Shown in pieces: positions 17,260 through 25,941 of a stretch of DNA of 33,280 nt (within the stretch, counting starts at the first letter, position 1; every line of letters begins with the position of its first letter). Under the pieces are notes generated by a model, which did no database searches, was not told the origin of the DNA, and worked only from the letters and a program-made list of their open reading frames with translations. Origin of the DNA: Pseudomonadota bacterium (lineage in GTDB: Bacteria > Pseudomonadota > Alphaproteobacteria > Rhodobacterales > Rhodobacteraceae); NCBI GenBank assembly GCA_018240425.1, contig JAFEFU010000050.1, positions 1 through 33,280 on the forward strand. The letters are read 5' to 3'. The position numbers and the translations under genes were made by a program.

Positions 17260-19301
17260 CCACTCAGCATCAGGCCGGGGCGGCAGACGCGGCCCGCCGG
17301 CGGCTCTGCATCTACAACGGCGGTTTCCTGAAGGCGCGGGTGCGGCGCATCCTGACGCTGGCCGGCTATGACCTGCGCCTCGGTCTGCCCGGCCCCGGCG
17401 ACGCGGTGGGCGTCTGGGGGATGAGCCCGACCGCGCCGCGCGGCGAGAGCGTGGCCCGCCAGTTGTCGCGCGACATCGTGCGGATCGAGGATGCCTTCCT
17501 GCGCTCGGTCCGCACCGGGCGCGAGGGGGCGGCGCCCCTCGGCCTGCTGATCGACCGGAGCGGCGTCCATTTCGCCTCGGACCGGCCCTCCGACCTGGAA
17601 ACACTCCTGGCCCGCCATCCGCTTGACGATACCGCGCTCCTGGACCGCGCCCGCACCGGCATGGCCCGCCTCAGGGCCGCGCAGCTTTCGAAATACAATG
17701 CCTTCGATCCCGCCCTGCCCGCCCCCGATCCCGGCTATGTTCTGGTCATCGACCAGACGCGGGGCGATGCCTCGATCGCCGCCGGCGGGGCGCGGGCCTC
17801 GACCTTCCGCGAGATGCTGGTGGCCGCCCAGGCGGAACATCCCGCCGCCCGCATCCTGATCCGCACCCACCCCGAGACCGACGCCGGGCTGCGCGAGGGC
17901 CATTTCGGCGCCGGGGACGCGCAGGGGCGCATCGCGTTCTGCGACGCGGCCATCAGCCCGCACCGGCTGCTCGAAGGCGCGGTCGCGGTCTATAGCGTGT
18001 CCTCGCAGATGGGGTTCGAGGCGATCCTCGCCGGCCACCGGCCGCGCGTCTTCGGCCAGCCCTTCTATGCCGGCTGGGGCCTGAGCGACGACGAGAACCC
18101 GGTCGCCCGCCGGCAGCGGAAACTGACGCGCGCCCAGATCTTCGCCGGTGCTATGATCCTCTATCCCGCCTGGTACGACCCTTGCCGCGACCGGCTCTGC
18201 AGCTTCGAGGAGGCCGTGGACCAACTCGAGGCCGAGACCCGCGCCTTCCGTGACGACCGGCAGGGCCATGTCGCGACGGGCATGCGGCTGTGGAAACGGG
18301 GGCACCTGCAAGCCTTCTTCGGGCGGGAGCGGCCCCTGCGGTTTCGGGACAATCCCTCCCGCGCCTTCGCCTTGGCACGCGCCAAGGAGCGGGGCCTGCT
18401 GGTCTGGGCGTCCAGAGTGCCCTTTGTCATGCGCGACGGCCCTGCCGGGCTGCCACTTGGCCAGGTCGAGGATGGCTTCCTGCGCTCGCGCGGGCTTGGC
18501 GCGGCGCTGATCCCGCCGCTGTCGCTGATCCTCGACCGGCGCGGCATCTACTATGACCCCGCCCGCGAGAGCGATCTCGAAGCCCTGATCGCTGCCGGCC
18601 CGCCGCCGGGGGGCGAGGCGCGGGCCGAGCGCCTGGTCGCGGCGATGATCCGGGCGGGACTGACCAAATACAACCTGCCCGCCACAGCCCTGCCCGACCT
18701 GCCCACGGGGCACCGAATCCTGGTGCCCGGCCAGGTCGAGAACGACGCCTCGCTGCTCTGCGGTGGTGGCGAAGTACGCACCAACCTTGCGCTGCTGGAA
18801 AGGGTGCGCGCCGAAAATCCCGGCGCGGTGATCCTGTGGAAGCCCCACCCCGACGTGGCCGCGGGCCTGCGCCCCGGCAGGGTTCCGGACACCGACGCCC
18901 GACGCCTTGCCGACGCGATCCTGCCCGGCGGCGACCCCGGCCCCGCCATCGCCGCCGCCGACGAGGTCTGGACCATGACCTCGACCCTCGGGTTCGAGGC
19001 GCTCTTGCGCGGCAAGCCCGTCACCTGCCTTGGCACCCCCTTCTATGCCGGCTGGGGCCTGACCCGCGATCTTGGCCCGGTTCCCGCCCGCCGCACGGCG
19101 CGCCCGACGCCCGCCGCGCTGGCGCACGCCTGCCTCATCGCCTACCCGCGCTATCTCGACCCGGCGACCGGCCTGCCCTGCCCGCCCGAGGTGATCGTCG
19201 AGCGGCTGGCACGCGGACAGGTCGCGGCGCCGCGCCCGGGGCTGCGCATCCTGTCGAAGCTGCAGGGGTTGCTGGCCGGACACGCCCGGCTCTGGCGCTG
19301 A
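17256..19301 (+). CDS. KpsC-like dual-module capsule beta-Kdo transferase
   Basis: The 681 residues contain two homologous Capsule_synth modules, the hallmark of KpsC, which extends the poly-Kdo linker of lipid-anchored capsule. The paired motifs are RIEDAFLRS (near 77) and QVEDGFLRS (near 403); SKYN (near 144) and TKYN (near 470); DQTRGDASI and GQVENDASL; RTHPE (near 204) and KPHPD (near 529); FYAGWGLSDDE (near 270) and FYAGWGLTRDLG (near 596). No transmembrane segment is visible, so a cytoplasmic, membrane-associated location is expected. The GTG start at 17256 overlaps the stop of the Wza-like gene, so the two are coupled. It ends 9 bp from the convergent ribD. Confidence 0.93.
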   Translation: MTTQHQAGAADAARRRLCIYNGGFLKARVRRILTLAGYDLRLGLPGPGDAVGVWGMSPTAPRGESVARQLSRDIVRIEDAFLRSVRTGREGAAPLGLLIDRSGVHFASDRPSDLETLLARHPLDDTALLDRARTGMARLRAAQLSKYNAFDPALPAPDPGYVLVIDQTRGDASIAAGGARASTFREMLVAAQAEHPAARILIRTHPETDAGLREGHFGAGDAQGRIAFCDAAISPHRLLEGAVAVYSVSSQMGFEAILAGHRPRVFGQPFYAGWGLSDDENPVARRQRKLTRAQIFAGAMILYPAWYDPCRDRLCSFEEAVDQLEAETRAFRDDRQGHVATGMRLWKRGHLQAFFGRERPLRFRDNPSRAFALARAKERGLLVWASRVPFVMRDGPAGLPLGQVEDGFLRSRGLGAALIPPLSLILDRRGIYYDPARESDLEALIAAGPPPGGEARAERLVAAMIRAGLTKYNLPATALPDLPTGHRILVPGQVENDASLLCGGGEVRTNLALLERVRAENPGAVILWKPHPDVAAGLRPGRVPDTDARRLADAILPGGDPGPAIAAADEVWTMTSTLGFEALLRGKPVTCLGTPFYAGWGLTRDLGPVPARRTARPTPAALAHACLIAYPRYLDPATGLPCPPEVIVERLARGQVAAPRPGLRILSKLQGLLAGHARLWR

Positions 19302-19310
19302 GGCAGCCGT

Positions 19311-20408
19311 TCAGCCGCGCGTCCACAGGCTGTAGAGGTCCACCCCCACCGGGCGGCTGTCCACCAGGCGGAAGCGCGGTGCATCGGCCAGCGCCGCCAG
19401 CCCCATCGCCGCCGCCGCCGGCCGCCCGTCGGCGCCAAGCGCCAGCCCGACATGGAACAGCGCAAGGTCATCGGCCAGCCCGGCCCCGAGCAGCGCCGCC
19501 GCCAAGAGCCCGCCGCCCTCGCAGAAGACCCGCGTCAGGCCGCGCGCGCCAAGCGCCGCCAGCGCCCCGGCCATGTCGAGGCCATGTTCGGTCTCGGCCA
19601 CCTCGATCAGCCCGGCCCCCGCCGCCTCCCATGCGGCACGGCGGGCGGGGTCGGCGAGCGGCCCGTGCAGAAGCCAGAGCGGCGCCTCATGCGCGCTGCG
19701 GGCCAAGGCCCCGGTCAGCGGCAGGTCGAGCGTGCGCGCCGCGACGATCCTGACCGGCTGGCGCACCATGCCCATGCCCCGCACTGTCAGCAGGGGATCG
19801 TCGGCGCGCGCCGTCCCCGCCCCGATCATCACCGCGTCGTGGCTGGCGCGCAGATGGTGGACCATGTGCCGCGCCTCGGGTCCGGTGATCCAGCGGCTTT
19901 CCCCCGCCGCCGTGGCGATCCGGCCGTCGAGGCTGGCAGCCAGTTTCAGGGTCAGCATCGGCCGGCCCGACCGGACGCGCGAGAGAAACCCGTGCTGGAG
20001 GCGCTCCGCTGCCTCGCCACCTTCGCCCACATCGACGGCGATCCCGGCCGCGCGCAGCATCGCGTGGCCCCGCCCGCCGACGCGCGGGTCGGGATCCTCG
20101 AGCGCGCTGACCACCCGCGCCACCCCCGCCGCGATCAGCGCCTCGGCACAGGGCGGGGTCTGCCCGTGATGGGCGCAGGGCTCAAGGCTGACATAAGCGG
20201 TGGCCCCGCGCGCCGCGGCACCGGCCTGCGCCAGCGCCACGGTCTCGGCATGGGGACGCCCGCCGGGCCGCGTCCAGCCGCGCCCGACGATGCAGTCGCC
20301 CCTGACGATCACGCAGCCCACCGCGGGGTTCGGCCAGACCTGCCCCAGCCCTCGCGCGCCAAGCGCGATGGCCAGCGCCATGAAGCGGCGGTCGGCCTCG
20401 GCGCTCAC
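19311..20408 (-). CDS. ribD: Bifunctional deaminase/reductase RibD
   Basis: RibD deaminates and then reduces the pyrimidine product of GTP cyclohydrolase II in riboflavin synthesis. The 365 residues contain the N-terminal zinc deaminase (RPHAETVAL with [19 protein letters not shown] supplying His, Glu and two Cys) over about 1-145. The C-terminal reductase follows ([57 protein letters not shown]). The GTG start at 20408 overlaps the nrdR stop (GTGA). With nrdR it forms the right block of the riboflavin cluster, separated from ribE by the three plus-strand capsule genes. Confidence 0.97.
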   Translation of the reverse strand: MSAEADRRFMALAIALGARGLGQVWPNPAVGCVIVRGDCIVGRGWTRPGGRPHAETVALAQAGAAARGATAYVSLEPCAHHGQTPPCAEALIAAGVARVVSALEDPDPRVGGRGHAMLRAAGIAVDVGEGGEAAERLQHGFLSRVRSGRPMLTLKLAASLDGRIATAAGESRWITGPEARHMVHHLRASHDAVMIGAGTARADDPLLTVRGMGMVRQPVRIVAARTLDLPLTGALARSAHEAPLWLLHGPLADPARRAAWEAAGAGLIEVAETEHGLDMAGALAALGARGLTRVFCEGGGLLAAALLGAGLADDLALFHVGLALGADGRPAAAAMGLAALADAPRFRLVDSRPVGVDLYSLWTRG

Positions 20409-20872
20409 TCGTCCGACGCGGGCGCGGGCCGCAGGTCGGCGACGAACTTGTCGAAATCGTCCGCCGCCTGGAAGTTCTTGTAGACGCTGGCAAAACGCAC
20501 ATAGGCAACGGTGTCGATCCGCGCCAGGCTCTCCATGACGATCTCGCCGATGGTCTTGGACGGGATGTCGGTCTCGCCCAGGCTTTCCAGCCGCCGCACG
20601 ATCCCCGAGATCAGCTGGTCGATGCGGTCGGGCTCGATCGGGCGCTTCTGCATGGCGATGCGGATCGAGCGTTCCAGCTTGGAGCGGTCGAAATCCTCGC
20701 GCTTGCCCGACGACTTGATGACCACCAGGTCACGCAGCTGCACCCGTTCATAGGTGGTGAAGCGCCCGCCGCAGGCCGGGCAGAAGCGGCGGCGGCGGAT
20801 CGAGACGTGATCCTCGGCCGGACGGCTGTCCTTGACCTGCGTATCGACATTGCCGCAAAACGGACAGCGCAT
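20405..20872 (-). CDS. nrdR: Transcriptional repressor NrdR
   Basis: NrdR represses ribonucleotide reductase genes according to ATP/dATP levels. The 155 residues show the N-terminal zinc ribbon [20 protein letters not shown] with the second pair in [19 protein letters not shown], followed by the ATP-cone ([61 protein letters not shown]). ATG 20872 starts exactly at the zinc ribbon and follows GGGGGAGCAGGGG. nrdR upstream of ribD is the common alphaproteobacterial order. Confidence 0.98.
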   Translation of the reverse strand: MRCPFCGNVDTQVKDSRPAEDHVSIRRRRFCPACGGRFTTYERVQLRDLVVIKSSGKREDFDRSKLERSIRIAMQKRPIEPDRIDQLISGIVRRLESLGETDIPSKTIGEIVMESLARIDTVAYVRFASVYKNFQAADDFDKFVADLRPAPASDE

Positions 20873-20905
20873 CCCCTGCTCCCCCGATCCCCAGTTGCAA
20901 CGATT

Positions 20906-20911
20906 ACTATA
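20906..20911 (-). promoter_or_regulatory. Candidate -10 element of nrdR-ribD
   Basis: TATAGT on the minus strand lies 34 bp before the nrdR start. A clear -35 hexamer at normal spacing is not seen; ACCCTG lies 16 bp upstream. The rest of the 158-bp gap (20873-21030) has no further feature. Confidence 0.35.
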
Positions 20912-21030
20912 GGCCGCCCGCCACAAACAGGGTAGTGGCAATTGCGGCCCACCAGATTTGGGGAGGACCTGTGGCGGCAAAGACTCAGCAACGCGCGCCA
21001 GACGCTTGATTTCGCGGGGATTCGCGCCCC

Positions 21031-21774
21031 TCAGGTGCGGCGCCGCCCCCCGACCTGATGCCAGAGCCGCCGGGCCGCCTGATAGGCCAGGTGCCGGCGC
21101 GGAAACTCGGGAATGCGGTCGCGCCGGTCGACGTGGTCGAAGGCCACCGTGTCCTTCCAGTCCAGCCCGCGGATGAACTCGTAGCGCAGCCCCAGCCTCC
21201 AGGCGAGGTATGGAAACGAGATCTGGTCGCGCCGCGAATGGCGCAGCACCTGCTCGAACCACCGCTCGCCAAAGCGGCTGACCTCGGGGTCATGGTGGCG
21301 GCGGACGATGAAATGACCCTCGATCAGTCCCGAATGGGTGGGCATCCCCTCGGCGCGGTAGGTCCGCTGGCGTTCCTTCAGCACCCGGAAATCGTCCAGC
21401 CCGTTCTCCCAGCAGGTCTGCAACTCGTGATAGACGCAGTCGCGGGCGAAGTGCGGAAAGGCGAAGAAGGCGGCGTCGGACTGGGCGCGGACCGCGGCGA
21501 GGATCGCCTCGGGGTCGCGCTTCAGGCGCGACTTGTTGTCCAGCCAGATCGACCAGTCCTCGGCCAGCCAGCGGTGCGGCATCAGCTTGGCCCGCCGCGA
21601 GGCGCGGGCCGGGTCCAGCCCGTCCAGCGGGTCGTGGATCACCTCGACCCCCGGCAGGCGCAGGTCGGTGCGGTCGGTGAACAGCACCCGCCGGACATCG
21701 GCGAAGGGGCCGAAGACCTCGGGGTTCAGCGGCTCCCTGGTGCCGTAGAGGGCGGAATAGACGACAAGGCTCAT
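21031..21774 (-). CDS. DUF616-type (TOD1/MUCI70-like) putative glycosyltransferase
   Basis: This 247-residue soluble protein resembles the DUF616 / TOD1-MUCI70 glycosyltransferase-like family. Recognisable parts are [13 protein letters not shown] at the start, [45 protein letters not shown] (donor-site region) and [25 protein letters not shown] and [14 protein letters not shown] follow. The start at ATG 21774 ([11 protein letters not shown]) fits the family, although no good ribosome binding site precedes it; the frame is open 12 codons earlier. It follows the glutamine-synthetase-like gene after 46 bp on the same strand, which may be incidental. Its substrate is unknown, but surface-polysaccharide decoration is plausible. 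Confidence 0.8.
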   Translation of the reverse strand: MSLVVYSALYGTREPLNPEVFGPFADVRRVLFTDRTDLRLPGVEVIHDPLDGLDPARASRRAKLMPHRWLAEDWSIWLDNKSRLKRDPEAILAAVRAQSDAAFFAFPHFARDCVYHELQTCWENGLDDFRVLKERQRTYRAEGMPTHSGLIEGHFIVRRHHDPEVSRFGERWFEQVLRHSRRDQISFPYLAWRLGLRYEFIRGLDWKDTVAFDHVDRRDRIPEFPRRHLAYQAARRLWHQVGGRRRT

Positions 21775-21820
21775 GGCCCGACCATAGGGCCACGCCGCGC
21801 CCGGGTCCACGGTCCCGCGG

Positions 21821-23215
21821 TCAGACCGTGTGCAGGTAGAGGTCGTAGTCCACGTCGGCGATGGTGCGGGCCACGCGGGCGAACTCGGCCGCCTTCACCG
21901 CGACAAAGGTGCGGTGCATGTCCTCGCCCAGGGCCTCCTTCAGGAAGGCCGACCCGCGCGCGGCCTCGATCGCCGAGCGCCAGTCGCGCGGGATGGTCGA
22001 TGCCTCGTCATCCTCATAGCCGTTGCCGGTGGTCTCGGGGCCGGGGTCGATCCGGTGCTTCAGCCCGTGGCGGATGGCCGCCAGCACCGTCGCCGCCACG
22101 AGATAGGGGTTGGCGTCCACCCCCGACGGCCGGTGCTCGATCCGCCGCGCCGCCAGGGCGCCTGCCGGGATGCGCAGCGCGACCGACCGGTTGTTCACCC
22201 CCCAGTTGGTCGAGACCGGCGCATAGGACTGGTTGGCGAAGCGCCGCCAGGAGTTGGCGTGCGGGGCAAAGACCAGCATCGACTCGCCCATCGTCGCCCG
22301 CATCCCGCCGAGCGAATGGAGGATCGCCTCGTTCCAGCGCCCCTCCTCGGCCTCGGCATAGATGTTGCGGCCCCCGTCGTCCTGAAGCGAGACGTGGAAA
22401 TGCATCCCCGATCCGGCATATTTCTCGATCGGCTTGGCCATGAAACAGGCGGTCACGCCGAACCGCCGCGCCGCCAGCCGCACGATCCGCTTCAGCCGGA
22501 CCAGATCGTCGGCCGCCTGCATGACATCGGTGCGGTAATGCAGCGTCAACTCGTATTGCCCCGGCGCATATTCGGAAATCACCGTCTCGGCCCTGATCCC
22601 GGCCTTGGCGGCCCCGGCGTAGATTTCCGAAAACAGGGGCTCCATCCCGTGCAGGTGATCGACCGAGTAGACCTCGGTCTTGTCCGACCGCCGCCCGTCG
22701 AGCACCGCCGCCGCCGGCCTGACCCGCCCGTCGGCGTCGCGGTCGTTGGCCAGAAGGAAGAACTCCAGCTCGAACGCGCCGGCGGGATGCAGCCCCTCGG
22801 CCGCCATCGCATCGACCTGCCGCTGCAGGGCATGGCGCGGGTCCGAGGTCATCGGCTGGCCGTCCAGCGTATATTGCGACAGGAACACCTCTCCCCGTGG
22901 CGGGTTGGTGCCATGCAGCGGCACCAGGGTGCCGGGAATCGGCCAGGCCCGCACGTCGCCGTCGCCCTGGTCCCAGATCAGCCCGGTCTCGTGCACATCC
23001 TCGCCGCAGATGTCGAGGCCAAGGATCGAGATCGGCATGTGCCGGCCCGACCTGAAGATGGGCAGAAGCTCGTGGCGGCGGACGATCTTGCCGCGCCCGA
23101 TGCCGTTCGAATCGTGCAAGACGATGTCGAAGGCCTCGATTTCCGGGTGGGCCTCGAGAAAGGCCTCGGCTTCCGCGACGGTCGCGCCGGTGGGGCAGGT
23201 CATGTCGGCGCTCAT
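21821..23215 (-). CDS. Glutamine synthetase-like ligase (possible gamma-glutamyl-polyamine synthetase)
   Basis: The 464 residues have the complete glutamine-synthetase catalytic layout. This includes GRGKIVRRHEL in the beta-grasp domain, FELEFFLL (metal-site Glu), ISEYAPGQYELTL, GSGMHFHVSL, ANSWRRFANQSYAPVSTNWG followed by NNRSVALRIP, and RIEHRPSGVDANPYL. Such divergent GS proteins in proteobacteria often join glutamate to amines such as putrescine (PuuA type) instead of ammonia. The start ATG 23215 overlaps the stop of the aminotransferase gene (ATGA), so both enzymes are made together and probably act in one amine or amino-acid catabolic route. The substrate cannot be read from the sequence. 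The typical Tyr adenylylation motif of GlnA was not found. Confidence 0.88.
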   Translation of the reverse strand: MSADMTCPTGATVAEAEAFLEAHPEIEAFDIVLHDSNGIGRGKIVRRHELLPIFRSGRHMPISILGLDICGEDVHETGLIWDQGDGDVRAWPIPGTLVPLHGTNPPRGEVFLSQYTLDGQPMTSDPRHALQRQVDAMAAEGLHPAGAFELEFFLLANDRDADGRVRPAAAVLDGRRSDKTEVYSVDHLHGMEPLFSEIYAGAAKAGIRAETVISEYAPGQYELTLHYRTDVMQAADDLVRLKRIVRLAARRFGVTACFMAKPIEKYAGSGMHFHVSLQDDGGRNIYAEAEEGRWNEAILHSLGGMRATMGESMLVFAPHANSWRRFANQSYAPVSTNWGVNNRSVALRIPAGALAARRIEHRPSGVDANPYLVAATVLAAIRHGLKHRIDPGPETTGNGYEDDEASTIPRDWRSAIEAARGSAFLKEALGEDMHRTFVAVKAAEFARVARTIADVDYDLYLHTV

Positions 23216-24588
23216 GCCATCAACTCCGCAGTGATTTCGTCAAAGGCTGCGATCAGCCGGTCGATCTGTTCGAACGATGTGGCCGGGCTGACCAGCATCA
23301 TGTTGTGGAAGGGCGCGATCAGGCAGCCCCGGTTCACCAGCGCCGCATGAATGGCCTTTTCCAGCGCGGGCTTGTGGGCGACGTGGCTTTCGCTGCCGTT
23401 GCGCAGGGGCGTCGGATGGCAGATGAACTCGACCCGCGCGCCCACCCGCACCACATGCCAGGGAGCGCCGTGACGCTGGATCGCATCGGCCAGGCCCCGC
23501 TCCAGCCGCGCCGCGCCCGCCTCCATGTGCGCGTAGTTCTCGGCCGTCATCACCTGCGACAGGTTCGCTTTCATTGCCGCGAACTGCAAAGGGTTGGCCG
23601 ACAGCGTGGTGCCGATCCCGGAAAATCCGGCCGGCCGCGCCGCGTCCACCTCGGCGAAGCGGCGCGCCACGTCCGCCGTCATCCCCCAGACCGAGGCCGG
23701 CAGCCCGCCCGCCACCGGCTTGCCGAGGACGAACATGTCGGGGTCCAGCCGATGCGTCCGGGTGTAACCCCCGAGCCCCGACGAGACCGTGTGCGTCTCG
23801 TCGAGGATCAGAAGCGTGCCATGCCTGCGGGTCAGATCGCGCAGCGCCTTGTGATAGCCGGGATCGGGCAGCACCATGCAGCAGTTGGTCATCACCGGCT
23901 CGGCCAGAACCGCGGCCACGTCGGCCTCGGCCAAAGCCGCCTGAAGCGCGGGAAGGTCGTTGAACTCGATCACCTTCGATGTGGCCGACAGGTCGACCAC
24001 CTGCCCGACCAGCCCCGGCCGCGCCTCGGTCCGCCCGCCGACGCCGGGCTGCACGAAGGTCTCGTCCACCGCGCCGTGATAGCAGGCGGCAAACACCAGA
24101 ACCTTCGGCCGCCCCGTGACTGCCCGCGCCACCCGCAGGGCGAAGCGGTTGGCGTCCGATGCCGTGGTGGCGACCTGCCAGCGGAAGGGGCCGAAGATCT
24201 CGCCCAACAGCCGCCCGACCTCCAGCGCGTCGGCGGTGGGCAGCATGTAGGTCAGCCCCTTCGCCCCCTGCTCGGCCAGCGCGCGGGCCACCGGCTCGGG
24301 CGAATGGCCGAACATCGAGCCGGTGTCGCCCAGGCAGAAATCGTCCAGCCGGTTGCCGTCCAGGTCGGTCAGGCGCGCGCCCCTGGCCTCGGCCACCAGC
24401 ATCGGGAAGGGCTGCGGCCAGTCCTTCATCCACAGCATCGGCACCTCGCCGAGAAACGCCTCGGCACCGGCGGCCAGCCGGGCGCGGGTGACAGGCCGGC
24501 GGGCGGAGTAGGTTTCGGCCTCGCGCGCGCGGATCGCGGCGATGCGGCCGGCGGAAACTCCGCCAATGACAGGGGTAGCGGCAGACAT
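23212..24588 (-). CDS. Class III PLP-dependent aminotransferase
   Basis: This 458-residue fold-type I enzyme is in the class-III / glutamate-1-semialdehyde aminomutase-like group. Visible features are the cofactor-binding region TTASDANRFALRVAR (near 150), the PLP Asp in LLILDETHT, and the Schiff-base Lys at residue 290 in VLGKPVAGGLP. FSGIGTTLSANPLQF and the C-terminal LIAPFHNMMLVSPATS complete the picture. Translation starts at ATG 24588 after AGGTGACGT. It is coupled by a 4-bp overlap to the glutamine-synthetase-like gene, indicating a shared pathway. Whether it transaminates an omega-amino acid, an alpha-amino acid or acts as a mutase cannot be decided here. Confidence 0.9.
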   Translation of the reverse strand: MSAATPVIGGVSAGRIAAIRAREAETYSARRPVTRARLAAGAEAFLGEVPMLWMKDWPQPFPMLVAEARGARLTDLDGNRLDDFCLGDTGSMFGHSPEPVARALAEQGAKGLTYMLPTADALEVGRLLGEIFGPFRWQVATTASDANRFALRVARAVTGRPKVLVFAACYHGAVDETFVQPGVGGRTEARPGLVGQVVDLSATSKVIEFNDLPALQAALAEADVAAVLAEPVMTNCCMVLPDPGYHKALRDLTRRHGTLLILDETHTVSSGLGGYTRTHRLDPDMFVLGKPVAGGLPASVWGMTADVARRFAEVDAARPAGFSGIGTTLSANPLQFAAMKANLSQVMTAENYAHMEAGAARLERGLADAIQRHGAPWHVVRVGARVEFICHPTPLRNGSESHVAHKPALEKAIHAALVNRGCLIAPFHNMMLVSPATSFEQIDRLIAAFDEITAELMA

Positions 24589-25202
24589 ACGTCACCTGGG
24601 GGCTGAGGGGATGGGACCGGAGGGACCGGCCGTCGGGCCGGATCAGAGCGCGGCGGGCGGCGCCGGAAGCCCGAAGCGCAGCCGCGCGAAGGCCCGGGCA
24701 AGCGGGGCCGGCCCCGCCTGGCGGGCGCGGTCCGTCAGGCCGAAGCGGTAGGTCTGATCGAGGCGGATCATCGGCTGCATGATTTGATCATAACACGAGA
24801 ATCGCCGCCCGCGCCAGACCCAAGCCGCAGTCAGACCAAGCGGTGGAAACCGCCCCCAGGCCGGGCCTCCCCGCGCGCGGCCCCGCACGCAGCGGCATTG
24901 GCCCGAAATTTGCGCCATTGTTTCCCCGGTCCGCGCAGAAACCGCGATGCGGCCGGCCAGAACCGATTTTCCTTCCCCGGCACTGCGCCAATGCGCGACA
25001 CTGGCCTCAGGATCGCCGGCCTTCCGGCGGGACCGCGCAGATAATGCGACCTCCAGTCCCCTGATCGGACCGGCGATGGTCGCGGCGGGGCGGCGCGGAC
25101 CGGAAGGCAAGGCGACGGATTTGAAACAGACCTTCGGACCCGACGGGCAATTTCGCCCGCACCTCACCGGGCCGGACAGCCATTTGGAACGAGTGACAAG
25201 AC
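24589..25202. promoter_or_regulatory. 614-bp regulatory gap with an AT-rich palindrome
   Basis: The most distinctive element is ATGAT-TTG-ATCAT at 24779-24791, in the only AT-rich patch nearby. GATCAT occurs at 24766-24771 and again at 24786-24791, 20 bp apart (two helical turns). On the minus strand TATGAT (24787-24792) could be a -10 for the aminotransferase operon, leaving a leader of nearly 190 nt. A 42- to 45-codon minus-strand reading frame (stop at 24643, ATG at 24771 or 24780) lies in that leader without a ribosome binding site; I do not claim it as a gene. TTGAAA at 25121-25126 may be the -35 for the plus-strand Hint-like gene, with no clear -10. Longer open frames here are low-complexity and unconvincing. 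Confidence 0.4.
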
Positions 25203-25733
25203 ATGCACCTGCCCTTTTCCCTTCCCGGCCGCGGCGCCGCGGCGACCGCGCGGCCGGCGCCGCCGCAGCCGGCTGCCGCGCGCCCGGCGCCCGAGGCTGA
25301 CCGCAGCTGGACGCTGCCCGGCCTGTGCTGGAATGCCTCGGTGATGACCTCGTTCGGCGCCCTGCCGGTGCAGGTCCTGCGCAAGCCCGACCCTCTGCGC
25401 CTGTCGGATGGCAATGTCGCGCGCATCGCCTGGGTGGACAAGATCCAGCTCGACGAAGGCTTCCTCGCTGCCTACCCCGACGCCCAGCCGATCCTGATCC
25501 GCGCGGGTGCGCTCGGGGCCGGTCTTCCCGCCCAGGATCTGCTGGTCTCGCCCCAGCAGGCGATCGCGGTGCCGGGGCTGAACTTCCGCACCGAACGGCG
25601 CATCGCGCGCGACCTTCTCGGCCGGCCTGGCATCCTGCGCCAGCCGCAGACCATGCTGACCTACTACCTCTTCCATTGCGGTCAGCCAGCCGAGGTCATG
25701 TGCGAGGGGCTCGGCCTTTTCACTGGACCCTGA
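25203..25733 (+). CDS. Degenerate Hint_2-like (hedgehog/intein fold) protein
   Basis: The 176-residue protein starts with a Pro/Ala-rich linker (about 8-33). It then resembles the Hint_2 domain frequent in Rhodobacterales secreted proteins: SDGNVARIAWVDK, AYPDAQPILIRAGALGAGLP and DLLVSPQQAIAVPG, ending in TYYLFHCGQPAEVMCEGLGL. In the family I know, this domain opens with CFxxGT, carries SPQH and ends with a DRHE-like segment. Here these read CWNASV, SPQQ and CGQP, so the splicing or cleavage residues seem lost except Cys. The ATG at 25203 follows GGAACGAG. No signal peptide or calcium-binding repeats are present. It stands alone between regulatory gaps. The fold call is by pattern recognition; the function is unknown. 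Confidence 0.72.
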   Translation: MHLPFSLPGRGAAATARPAPPQPAAARPAPEADRSWTLPGLCWNASVMTSFGALPVQVLRKPDPLRLSDGNVARIAWVDKIQLDEGFLAAYPDAQPILIRAGALGAGLPAQDLLVSPQQAIAVPGLNFRTERRIARDLLGRPGILRQPQTMLTYYLFHCGQPAEVMCEGLGLFTGP

Positions 25734-25890
25734 CGCGCCGCCACGCGGGTCGCGCGCCCGTCCTGGCGGATCGCGCCGGTCTTGGCCCGACAGGGCGACA
25801 GGACAAGACGCATGACCCCTGCGGGCGGGGCAGACTGTCTCAACTTCGGGACGCTCGCCCGCTTTGCCCCTTTCCGATGCCCGCCGGGAC

Positions 25891-25919
25891 TTCAATTCGG
25901 CCGTTCCGCCCCCTAGCTA
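25891..25919 (+). promoter_or_regulatory. Candidate promoter of the YqhA-like gene
   Basis: TTCAAT (25891-25896) and TAGCTA (25914-25919) are 17 bp apart, with the expected start near 25926 just before the GGAGG ribosome binding site. Matches to sigma-70 consensus are modest. The preceding 150 bp after the Hint-like gene show no other feature. Confidence 0.3.
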
Positions 25920-25941
25920 TGGCCGAAAGGGGAGGACGAGC

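Noticed and set aside
17172..19283. 703-codon minus-strand frame opposite the kpsC-like gene
   Set aside because: The plus-strand protein shows the duplicated KpsC motifs; the minus frame has only GC-rich low-complexity sequence.
24643..25167. 174-codon minus-strand frame upstream of the aminotransferase
   Set aside because: No ribosome binding site, low-complexity Arg/Pro/Gly composition and no recognisable family; only its last 42-45 codons merit a note.
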